Below, in pieces: positions 1 through 5,659 of a stretch of DNA of 5,712 nt; within the stretch, counting starts at the first letter, position 1, and each line of letters begins with the position of its first letter. The translations under genes and the position numbers were made by a program. The DNA lies in NCBI GenBank assembly GCA_964247295.1, contig CAXTTV010000259.1:1-5712 (forward strand), read 5' to 3'. Source of the DNA: CAXTTV01 sp964247295 (lineage in GTDB: Bacteria > Chloroflexota > Ktedonobacteria > Ktedonobacterales > Ktedonobacteraceae). The notes under the pieces were generated by a model. It saw only the letters and a program-made list of their open reading frames with translations. It was not told where the DNA came from and did no database searches.

Positions 1-1
1 C

Positions 2-106
2 TTGTACTCTCTAGAGGATTATACACAGATTAAGCATGTAATGATTGAGTTAAGCGGCGAAGCGCGTAAAGGCTGGCATTATACTATCTTTGGAGAGGCA
101 GAGTAG
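2..106 (+). CDS. C-terminal end of an unrecognised protein (partial, cut by left edge)
   Basis: The frame beginning at base 2 is open for 34 codons and ends at TAG (104-106). The peptide ends in the residues KGWHYTIFGEAE. It is mixed, charged and hydrophobic, and has no motif I can assign to a family. It is read as a real gene end because a strong rho-independent terminator follows 21 bases after the stop in the same direction. The other plus-strand frame starting at base 1 closes at base 33. Function cannot be inferred from this fragment. The N gap at 214-223 means its physical link to the genes on the right depends on scaffolding. Confidence 0.55.
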   Translation: MYSLEDYTQIKHVMIELSGEARKGWHYTIFGEAE

Positions 107-127
107 CCTTTCCTTTAGCATTTTTAG

Positions 128-169
128 AGGTCGGAAGCAGACAAATTTTGCCTTCCGACCTTTTTTATT
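128..169 (+). terminator. Rho-independent terminator of the upstream gene
   Basis: A perfect 10-bp stem (AGGTCGGAAG at 128-137 pairs with CTTCCGACCT at 152-161) encloses a 14-base loop and runs directly into a T-rich tract (TTTTTTATT, 161-169). It lies 21 bases after the stop at 104-106, so it ends the plus-strand transcript entering from the left. An A/T-rich flank (TTTTTA at 121-126) precedes the stem. There is no correspondingly strong A-tract, so one-directional action is more likely than bidirectional action. Confidence 0.9.
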
Positions 170-213
170 GCTTGCTTGTAGCAGTGGGGAAGAGGTTCAC
201 TAAAACGTATGGT

Positions 214-223
214 NNNNNNNNNN
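214..223. other. Assembly gap of 10 N
   Basis: Ten consecutive undetermined bases. A fixed run of exactly ten is typical of a scaffold join of unknown length, so this is a property of the assembly and not of the genome. It falls in non-coding DNA and breaks no visible gene. Confidence 0.97.
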
Positions 224-326
224 CATTTTTTCTAATAAGATACCCTGAAGATATTGCGTGAAAAGAATAACCCGACTGTACAATCAGAATCACCTTTTGA
301 TTTTTATGCTTCCAAGCAACATTTTG

Positions 327-355
327 TTGACAAGTAAACTGTTTTCATTTAGAAT
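327..355 (+). promoter_or_regulatory. Sigma70-type promoter for the pseudo-receiver/V4R-like gene
   Basis: A perfect -35 box TTGACA (327-332) is followed by a 17-base spacer and the -10 box TAGAAT (350-355), one mismatch from TATAAT. Transcription would start near 362 and leave an untranslated leader of about 72 bases before the ATG at 434. It is the best housekeeping-type promoter in the window and reads directly into the gene. No operator-like inverted repeat is evident over it. Confidence 0.75.
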
Positions 356-433
356 CTTGAATATATTATTAGCGTTGCCGTGTGTGTTGAAAAGAGTCAC
401 GTATAGCTCCCTTGTATAAAGGACGAGAACAAT

Positions 434-1576
434 ATGACTTCCACACCAAAGAGCCATCAAGTCTCATCAAACCCTTCCTCCTTTATGTTCAGTGCCCAGA
501 ATATTGTGCTGCTGATTATTGATGCTAACGAGGGTCGAGCCCAGAAGTTAGCGCGCCTGATGACTCTCGCTGGGTATAGAGCAATTGTGGTTGTGAATGC
601 GTATCAGGCCTTTGATCGGTTTTTGCACGAGCGTTTTCAGCCCAGTATGGTCATGATTGGACAACTCGATAACAATCCTCCGTTTGTCCTTACTCGACTT
701 ATGCAGCATCTTGCGCAAGATGTGGGCCAGGAACCCCCAATGATCTCAATATCTAATCTTTACATGCAGGACGAGCACCTGTTATATGCTAATTCAGAGG
801 TCTCTTCACGCTTTCATATTTTGTCCGCTCCGAACATGGAGATTCTTCAGCAGATCTGGCAGGCGCTACCAAAGGCGCGTATTAGTGCTGCGAGAGCTGG
901 TAGTTCATTAACTGTAGATCGTCTAGAGACTTTGGGACTATCTACATACGTCTCCGAGAAAAATCGTTCCTCCAATTTCCATTTTCTGCGCTGTTTAAGA
1001 AGTGCCAGGCAGATGATCTCTCAAGATCAATGGGAGAACGTCATGGGTGATGTTGGTCTGGCCCATTTTCGTCAGTTAGAGAATTGGCCGCCCGATAATG
1101 AGCAACGTCCAATTGAGCCTGAACTGATCTCCTGTTTGTACCGGGCTGTCTTGTTCGCAAACATTTCCCGACCCGAGGAAGCTGGCTATCAATGGGGTTA
1201 CATTCTGACCATGGATATCTCAAAAAAGCAGAGGGTATTATTGCTTGTACAACATGCTTTGCGCCTGTTTGGGCGTGATCGAGTTATGAAGTTTCTGCTT
1301 GATGCCCTGGTCAACGAGTTTCATGATATTCGTGGAGAGAACCTGCATAGTTGGAAACAGCAGGCCGATGGGTCCTATGTCCTTATGCTTCGCAGCAATA
1401 TGTTAGTATATGGCCAGATGGGTGGTTCTCGGCCATCCTGTTACGTCTGGATTGGAGGGCTTCAAGCCTGCCTGGATCTGGTGAACCAGAAGGGCCGGTG
1501 GAATGTCAGCGAAGTTGAATGTAGTTGTCAGGCGCATACCGGCCACTGCGTCTACCTATTTACTCCTCGCCGATAA
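434..1576 (+). CDS. Pseudo-receiver protein with C-terminal V4R-like domain (regulator or sensor)
   Basis: A 380-aa single-gene unit. Residues 23-146 follow the CheY-like receiver pattern: hydrophobic strand NIVLLIIDAN with one acidic residue (D30), a helix, then GYRAIVVVNAYQAF. However, the strand that should end in the phospho-acceptor Asp reads MVMIG (Gly76), and the conserved Lys near the last strand is replaced in ILSAP (Ser131). It is therefore probably not phosphorylated by the usual route. Residues about 305-377 resemble the V4R (4-vinyl-reductase) ligand-binding fold: RPSCYVWIGGLQ at 333-344, then E362, C365, G370 and C372 approximate the family ending E-x2-C...G...C. The region 160-300 is unassigned. 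No DNA-binding helix-turn-helix or transmembrane segment is visible, so the output is unknown. The start at 434 has an AAAGGA element (418-423). An alternative ATG at 485 (Met18) would remove a Ser-rich tail lying before the receiver. The V4R assignment is moderate confidence. Confidence 0.75.
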   Translation: MTSTPKSHQVSSNPSSFMFSAQNIVLLIIDANEGRAQKLARLMTLAGYRAIVVVNAYQAFDRFLHERFQPSMVMIGQLDNNPPFVLTRLMQHLAQDVGQEPPMISISNLYMQDEHLLYANSEVSSRFHILSAPNMEILQQIWQALPKARISAARAGSSLTVDRLETLGLSTYVSEKNRSSNFHFLRCLRSARQMISQDQWENVMGDVGLAHFRQLENWPPDNEQRPIEPELISCLYRAVLFANISRPEEAGYQWGYILTMDISKKQRVLLLVQHALRLFGRDRVMKFLLDALVNEFHDIRGENLHSWKQQADGSYVLMLRSNMLVYGQMGGSRPSCYVWIGGLQACLDLVNQKGRWNVSEVECSCQAHTGHCVYLFTPRR

Positions 1577-1588
1577 GATCCTCCACTT

Positions 1589-2560
1589 TTACGGTTCGAT
1601 TGGTGAAACCAGGACACGTGTAAGGTACAGCCAGCGTTGCGGCGTATCATCGAGAATTGAGCAGCCATTAGCGAGAATCAAACGACGGCCACCGCCGGTC
1701 TGCGCCAGGGCATCATTTATCTCATTTTCGATATCCGCCTCTGGCCCTGTTGTCATCGGGCCGCGTTCCGCCAGTCCGCCCATCAAGCATTTGCTTGTCA
1801 ACGTCTGGGCCTCTCGCAGGCTGGGAGCTGTTAAACGATCGCTCCAGCTTATAACCTGGACTGGATAGTCTATGAAATTGGTAAAGTACAGTCCATCCCC
1901 TTTGCGATCGGGATCAACATGGGCATGCACAATATTGAGCCACCCGTTACCCGCGCGTTTCAGGACTTGAAGATCGTATGGACGCCCCAGAGCAGCGTAC
2001 TCGCCCATCGTAAATTCGGTGTTGGTCGCGCCCATGCAAGAGAAAAAGATACCACTGACCCCAGCCTGTAGATAAGCCTCAACCTGATCTCCCAGATTAT
2101 CCGCGATCATTTGAAGCCCGGCCTTAAATGCCGCCGGGTCCTGGCGAGCCAGAGCGATCCCCGCCTGTCTACCATTGGCCGCGAACATCAGAGCCTGAGT
2201 TAAAGGGCTGAATAGTGTGATAAGCAAGGGGAAATCTGGTCCAATGCTTTCACGAATGGTTCGAATGCAGGTCAGATTAGCCTGTACATGAGGAGTATCC
2301 AACCTCAATCGGGGAAGAGCGCGCCATTGGCTGGGTTGAGAGATCCCCTGCTCTGGAGCAGGATAGGGGAGGTCGGGCATAATTTTGACGATATCGAGCT
2401 GGTTCTGGTCTCGAAAGAACTCAAGCGTCTGAGCTGCCAGACGCTCGCCAGACCCCTCTGGCTGGAAGTGGTGCCAGAAACAGAGTGGTACCCGGTCTAC
2501 CGTCTCGCCAACCAGGGCCGCGCGCACGCGTTCCGCTGAGGTCATCGTTTCCTTCGCCAT
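1589..2560 (-). CDS. Uroporphyrinogen decarboxylase (URO-D) superfamily protein, not canonical HemE
   Basis: A 323-aa TIM-barrel-type protein of the URO-D/MtaA/CmuA superfamily. It opens with the family signature MTSAERVRAALVGETVDRVP (residues 6-25) and closes with the typical GRRLILANGCSILDDTP (291-307). The PVWLMRQAGR substrate-binding motif of true HemE is absent, so haem biosynthesis is unlikely. In corrinoid-linked methyltransferases of this superfamily zinc is held by H-x-C...C. Here the corresponding stretch reads NIVHAHVD (209-216) with Cys300 near the C-terminus, so a His212/His214/Cys300 site is possible. That site is inference. The substrate is unknown; methyl transfer or decarboxylation are the family possibilities. 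The start at 2560 is supported by AGGAGG 11 bases upstream, inside the preceding gene; Met6 (2545) is an alternative. It is cotranscribed with the small gene at 2776-2564, and its stop lies 12 bases from that of the converging gene. No hint of a partner corrinoid protein is seen here. Confidence 0.85.
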   Translation of the reverse strand: MAKETMTSAERVRAALVGETVDRVPLCFWHHFQPEGSGERLAAQTLEFFRDQNQLDIVKIMPDLPYPAPEQGISQPSQWRALPRLRLDTPHVQANLTCIRTIRESIGPDFPLLITLFSPLTQALMFAANGRQAGIALARQDPAAFKAGLQMIADNLGDQVEAYLQAGVSGIFFSCMGATNTEFTMGEYAALGRPYDLQVLKRAGNGWLNIVHAHVDPDRKGDGLYFTNFIDYPVQVISWSDRLTAPSLREAQTLTSKCLMGGLAERGPMTTGPEADIENEINDALAQTGGGRRLILANGCSILDDTPQRWLYLTRVLVSPIEP

Positions 2561-2563
2561 TGA

Positions 2564-2776
2564 TTATTCTTCCTCCTCTTTTGGGGGTAGCTCAATAACA
2601 ACTCTCTGGGGCTCAATTGGTGAAAGCCCCTGGGCATAGCGAAGCCGATCATGATCAGAGCGTTCCTCGGAACGTCGTGATAGGGCCTCCTCAATCCAGT
2701 TATCGAGGATCGCGCCCAGGATCGCACCGCCAGCCAGGGCCGTAATCTTGAGGAGAGTTACTCCTAAACTTTTCAT
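2564..2776 (-). CDS. Small putative membrane-anchored protein (70 aa), function unknown
   Basis: A short gene directly upstream of the URO-D family gene on the minus strand. Residues about 5-25 are hydrophobic and glycine-rich (LKITALAGGAILGAILDNW), which fits a single transmembrane helix or membrane-associated segment. They are followed by a charged, Arg/Glu-rich stretch (about 28-46), a Pro-containing tail and four terminal Glu. No known family is recognised. Its reality is supported by a good ribosome-binding site (AAAGGA, 7 bases before the ATG at 2776) and by the stop (2564-2566), which leaves only 3 bases before the next ATG. The Glu codons GAGGAGGAAGAA also serve as the ribosome-binding region of the next gene, so translation is probably coupled. 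It might tether or regulate the downstream enzyme; that is speculation. An overlapping minus-strand ORF (2727-2542) is judged a shadow. Confidence 0.65.
   Translation of the reverse strand: MKSLGVTLLKITALAGGAILGAILDNWIEEALSRRSEERSDHDRLRYAQGLSPIEPQRVVIELPPKEEEE
2572..2577 (-). promoter_or_regulatory. Ribosome-binding site of the URO-D family gene, embedded in the upstream coding region
   Basis: On the minus strand AGGAGG lies 11 bases before the ATG at 2560 and within the last Glu codons of the 70-aa gene. It supports Met1 (2560) over Met6 (2545) and implies that ribosomes finishing the small gene cover the initiation region of the next, a standard arrangement for translational coupling. Confidence 0.7.
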
Positions 2777-2819
2777 CCTAGTGTCCTTTCAATCCAAAAA
2801 ACGCGTGTCTGCTTTCATT

Positions 2820-2832
2820 CTTATACTATAAT
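2820..2832. promoter_or_regulatory. Possible divergent -10 region between the URO-D unit and the purine operon
   Basis: A short two-way symmetric A/T sequence contains a perfect plus-strand TATAAT (2827-2832). On the minus strand it contains TATAGT (2830-2825) and TATAAG (2825-2820). It is the only strong -10-like element in the divergent region 2777-2953, and both units need a promoter there. The -35 partners are poor on both strands (plus-strand CGTGTC at 2804-2809; minus-strand TTCTTC at 2853-2848), which suggests activator dependence or a non-housekeeping sigma factor. An alternative plus-strand promoter is TTGATG (2887-2892), a 17-base spacer and TATCCT (2910-2915). Neither is certain. 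Confidence 0.35.
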
Positions 2833-2938
2833 GCACGCATAGGTGTAGAAGAAAGTTCAACCATGTCAGGACTTTTTCCCAGGATCTTGATGTGACGGCA
2901 AAAGGTTGTTATCCTCATACATAGCTAGAACCCAGTTT

Positions 2939-2944
2939 GAAAGG
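2939..2944 (+). promoter_or_regulatory. Ribosome-binding site that sets the ade start at GTG 2954
   Basis: GAAAGG lies 9 bases before the GTG at 2954. The frame stays open upstream to a TTG at 2906, but the purine-rich run AAAAGG (2900-2905) abuts that TTG with no spacer. The extra 16 residues would also precede the point where adenine deaminases normally begin. The GTG start is preferred on both grounds. Confidence 0.75.
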
Positions 2945-2953
2945 CAAAAAGAC

Positions 2954-4681
2954 GTGAAAAATTTACAGCACCGCATTCGTGTCGCGCGTGGAGAGGTTGA
3001 GGCTGATCTGGTGTTGCGCAATGCCGGGTTGGTGAATGTGTGTAGCGGCGAGATCTATAAGGCTGATGTTGCGCTGGCTGGGAACAGGATTGCTGGTGTG
3101 AGCCGTCCTGACGAGGGATATCGGGGACGGGAGACGCGAGACCTGGAAGGCAAGTGGCTGGCCCCTGGTCTGATCGATGGGCACATGCATATTGAGAGCA
3201 CGATGCTAGTGCTTTCAGAATTTGCCCGGTTAGTAGTGCCCCGTGGTGTGACAACAGTAATGCTAGATCCGCATGAGTATGCGAATGTCATGGGAGTTGA
3301 GGGAATTCGTTTTGTGCTTGATTCTGGTCGAGATCTGCCATTATCAACGTATGTACTGCTCTCTTCCTGTGTGCCAGCTTCTGAGTATGAGAGCCCCTAC
3401 CGGGTTTTAAGTATCGAAGATCTGCGCCCGTTATTTGAAGACGATCGAGTGTTGGGATTGGCAGAGATGATGAATATGCCGGGAGTATTGCGTGCCGAAG
3501 AGGCGGTCCTGGCGAAACTTCTAGAGACGCAGCGCCGGGGACTGGTGGTTGATGGGCACGCACCAGGATTACAGGGGTTTGATCTTAATGCCTATGCTGC
3601 TGCCGGAGTGCATTCGGATCATGAATGTACCACGCCTGAGGAGGCACGGGAGCGTCTGCGGCTGGGGATGTGGGTAATGATTCGCGAGGGATCGGCTGCA
3701 CGCAACCTGGAGGCACTGTTGCCACTGGTACAGGAATTGCACCCCCCCAGAGCTTTTTTTGTGACCGACGATCGAGATCCTCAAGATCTGACCGCGCGCG
3801 GCCATATTGACTCAATGGTCCGTCGGGCGATCGAGTTGGGACTGACTCCGGTCGAGGCTATTCGCCTCGCCAGCTATAATACAGCCCAATATTTTCACCT
3901 GCTGGATCGAGGCTTGATCGCTCCTGGCGCGATCGCTGATCTGGTTGTGCTGGACGATCTTGAGACCTTCACTGTAGATTCTGTTTATAAAGATGGGAAG
4001 CTCGTCGCCCGTCAGGGATCATTGCTACAAGAGCCGTCGCGCGCCCACTTTACTGGTGCTCAGGATACTATTCGGATCGCCCCATTTACAGAAGAGGATC
4101 TCCGCATTGCTGGTCGGCCAGGATTGGTAGAAGTGATCGGAGTAGAAGAGGGCCAGATCACAACCCGGCATCTTCAAGAGCTTGCTCCGTTCTCCCAGGG
4201 GGAGTTAGTGGCTGACCCTCAGCGTGATCTCTTAAAACTGGCGGTTGTGGAGAGACATCATGCCAGTGGGCGTATCGGCTTAGGACTGGTGAAAGGGATT
4301 GGATTGCGTCGTGGGGCTCTGGCCTCCAGCGTGGCGCATGACGCCCATAATCTAGTGATCGCTGGTGCGAACGATCCTGACATGCTCCTGGCGGCCCAGG
4401 CCTTGCAAGAGATGGGGGGTGGGTTCGCGCTTGTCGTTGATGGTGAGGTACAGGTACGTGTGCCTCTACCGCTAGCCGGGCTGGTCTCGCCTTTGCCTGC
4501 CGAGCAAGTCGTAGACCAGCTTCAGGCTCTGGATCAGGCGGCGGCTGATCTTGGATGTGTACTAACCCATCCCTGCATGACTTTAAGCTTTCTCTCGCTT
4601 TCTGTAATCCCGTCCTTGAAATTAACTGATCAGGGACTGGTACAGGTTCAGACCTTTCAGTTGCTGCCATTACAAGGGTAG
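2954..4681 (+). CDS. ade: Adenine deaminase (EC 3.5.4.2)
   Basis: A 575-aa protein from the GTG start, the usual size for bacterial Ade of the amidohydrolase superfamily. It hydrolyses adenine to hypoxanthine and ammonia in the cytoplasm. Numbering from the GTG, the visible motifs are: N-terminal RGEVEADLVLRNAGLVNV; metal-binding GLIDGHMHIEST with His77 and His79; DPHEYANVMG (105-114); LAEMMNMPG with Glu171; DGHAPGL with His202; HSDHE (220-224); and TDDRDPQDL with the paired Asp272/Asp273. The adenine-deaminase-specific C-terminal domain is intact: ERHHASGRIGLGLVKG (His435, His436), SSVAHDAHN (His462, Asp463, His465) and the closing MTLSFLSLSVIPSLKLTD. All expected metal-site and C-terminal signatures are present, so activity is likely. 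It is the first gene of an operon with molybdenum-hydroxylase subunits; the FAD subunit starts 8 bases after the stop. C7 and T7 homopolymers near 3742-3758 do not break the frame. Confidence 0.95.
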   Translation: MKNLQHRIRVARGEVEADLVLRNAGLVNVCSGEIYKADVALAGNRIAGVSRPDEGYRGRETRDLEGKWLAPGLIDGHMHIESTMLVLSEFARLVVPRGVTTVMLDPHEYANVMGVEGIRFVLDSGRDLPLSTYVLLSSCVPASEYESPYRVLSIEDLRPLFEDDRVLGLAEMMNMPGVLRAEEAVLAKLLETQRRGLVVDGHAPGLQGFDLNAYAAAGVHSDHECTTPEEARERLRLGMWVMIREGSAARNLEALLPLVQELHPPRAFFVTDDRDPQDLTARGHIDSMVRRAIELGLTPVEAIRLASYNTAQYFHLLDRGLIAPGAIADLVVLDDLETFTVDSVYKDGKLVARQGSLLQEPSRAHFTGAQDTIRIAPFTEEDLRIAGRPGLVEVIGVEEGQITTRHLQELAPFSQGELVADPQRDLLKLAVVERHHASGRIGLGLVKGIGLRRGALASSVAHDAHNLVIAGANDPDMLLAAQALQEMGGGFALVVDGEVQVRVPLPLAGLVSPLPAEQVVDQLQALDQAAADLGCVLTHPCMTLSFLSLSVIPSLKLTDQGLVQVQTFQLLPLQG

Positions 4682-4689
4682 AAAAGTGT

Positions 4690-5655
4690 ATGTTACTAAA
4701 TCTTCTCGAATATCATTGGGCCGAGCATATTGACGATGCACTTATGCTGCTTTCGCGCCCAGAGATTAAAACTGTGCCATTAGCTGGTGGTACCTCTCTT
4801 CTGGGTGGATCAGATGAAAGTATTCAGGCTGTGGTAGACCTGCGTGATGTTGGACTCTCCTATATTACCGAGGATGCTCGTGGTATTCATATTGGTGCCA
4901 TGACAACGCTCCAGATGCTTGTGGATGCTCCTATTTTAAAAAGTCAGGTTCTGAGTGTGGTCGCGCAGGCTGCGGCTGCCTCCACTTCCTCACGGCAGTT
5001 ACGGGCAGCCGCGACCGTTGGTGGTACGCTCGCTCTGGGCGCGGCCTCAGATGCCGATCTATTAACAGTGTTGATTGCTCTTGAGACGGTTGTTGTTTTG
5101 CGTTCTGGCTCGCGTACTCAGGTAGATTTAAGTGCGGGCTCAATAGAGCGACCAGGTCTGGCGCTTTCGGGGGTCACTTTTAAAGGGAAGCAGGAGCGGC
5201 GTGTTCCTTTACAGGCATTAGAGGTAGAGCGCCGACCTAGTGAGCTGATTGTTGAGATTATTATTCCACGGCTGAGCTCAGAATGTAGTAGTTCTTTTAT
5301 GCGGGTAGGACGCACGCTCTCTGATGGGGCATTAATCAATGTCGTGGCCCTGGTCTTGCTCCAAAACAACGTCTATCAGCAGGTACGTCTGGCGCTTGGT
5401 GGAGTTCAGATGGAGCCTCAGCGTCTTCAACTTATAGAGGAGCAATTAGAAGGTCAGGCCGTTGATGAGGTCATAGGGCGTCAGATCTGGAGCGCCCTTC
5501 AAGCTGGAATAAGTGCCTTTGTCCCTTCAACTGATTTTCGTGCTAGCAATGCTTATCGGCGCATCAGTGGTATGAACCTGGCCTATCGAGCCCTGGAAGA
5601 GGCCGTTGGTGTTTCTCAGTGGCGGAACAAGGTTTCTTCAGAAGGGAGAGCATAA
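4690..5655 (+). CDS. FAD-binding subunit of a molybdenum hydroxylase, probably xanthine dehydrogenase (CoxM/XdhB type)
   Basis: A 321-aa protein, slightly longer than the typical 270-300 aa of stand-alone FAD subunits. It carries the FAD_binding_5 pattern: AGGTSLLGG (32-40) for the first flavin loop, GAMTTLQML (69-77), and ATVGGTL (109-115) for the second loop, followed by DADLLTVLIALE (121-132). The CODH flavoprotein C-terminal domain ends in the usual DFRASNAYRR (282-291). The subunit passes electrons from the [2Fe-2S] subunit through FAD to NAD+ or another acceptor. The second loop deviates from the common RN-x-ATVGGN: here RAAATVGGT. The start at 4690 has AAGGG (4674-4678) within the end of ade. 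It lies 8 bases after ade and 4 bases before the [2Fe-2S] gene. Context with adenine deaminase favours hypoxanthine/xanthine as substrate; CO, aldehyde or nicotinate-type enzymes share this subunit and cannot be excluded. Confidence 0.9.
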   Translation: MLLNLLEYHWAEHIDDALMLLSRPEIKTVPLAGGTSLLGGSDESIQAVVDLRDVGLSYITEDARGIHIGAMTTLQMLVDAPILKSQVLSVVAQAAAASTSSRQLRAAATVGGTLALGAASDADLLTVLIALETVVVLRSGSRTQVDLSAGSIERPGLALSGVTFKGKQERRVPLQALEVERRPSELIVEIIIPRLSSECSSSFMRVGRTLSDGALINVVALVLLQNNVYQQVRLALGGVQMEPQRLQLIEEQLEGQAVDEVIGRQIWSALQAGISAFVPSTDFRASNAYRRISGMNLAYRALEEAVGVSQWRNKVSSEGRA

Positions 5656-5659
5656 CCAG

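Larger units (their letters stand above)
107..433. other. 327-base intergenic region: terminator, assembly gap, promoter and 5' leader
   Basis: This A/T-rich stretch separates the upstream gene end from the 380-aa gene at 434. It holds the terminator at 128-169, ten N bases at 214-223, a promoter at 327-355 and a leader of about 70 bases. I see no convincing small ORF with a ribosome-binding site, no structured RNA of a known class and no obvious repeat in the remainder (170-326). Because of the N run, the true distance and even the adjacency of the two sides are uncertain. Confidence 0.7.

Noticed and set aside
1577..1588. Bidirectional terminator between the convergent genes
   Set aside because: Only 12 bases separate the stops and no stable hairpin with a T-tract is visible. 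The nearby GGTT/AACC pairing around 1592-1609 is too short to call.
1503..1868. A 121-codon plus-strand open frame spanning the convergent junction
   Set aside because: It overlaps the end of the pseudo-receiver/V4R-like gene in another frame and runs antisense to the URO-D family gene. Its Ser/Arg-rich composition is typical of a shadow.
1589..2560. Canonical haem-pathway uroporphyrinogen decarboxylase (hemE)
   Set aside because: The superfamily fold signatures are present, but the HemE substrate-binding arginine motif near the N-terminus is absent and no other haem genes are nearby.
2542..2727. A 61-codon minus-strand frame overlapping the 70-aa gene
   Set aside because: It competes with the 70-aa frame, which has a good ribosome-binding site, a plausible membrane segment and exact spacing to the next gene. 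This frame runs past the start of the URO-D family gene and looks compositionally random.
2906..2953. Extended ade start at TTG 2906
   Set aside because: The purine-rich element touches the TTG without a spacer. The extra 16 residues do not fit the family N-terminus, whereas GTG 2954 has GAAAGG at 9 bases.
2833..2953. Purine riboswitch in the ade leader
   Set aside because: I looked for the conserved three-way-junction core of the purine riboswitch and found neither the core bases nor the matching stems, despite the suggestive gene context.
3742..3758. Possible frameshift at the C7 and T7 homopolymer runs in ade
   Set aside because: The reading frame and family motifs continue unbroken on both sides (REGSAARNLEALLP before, TDDRDPQDL after), so no indel is implied.
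4158..4670. A 170-codon open frame on the minus strand opposite ade
   Set aside because: It lies wholly antisense to the well-conserved C-terminal domain of adenine deaminase, is rich in Pro/Arg/Gln as expected of a shadow frame, and matches no family pattern.
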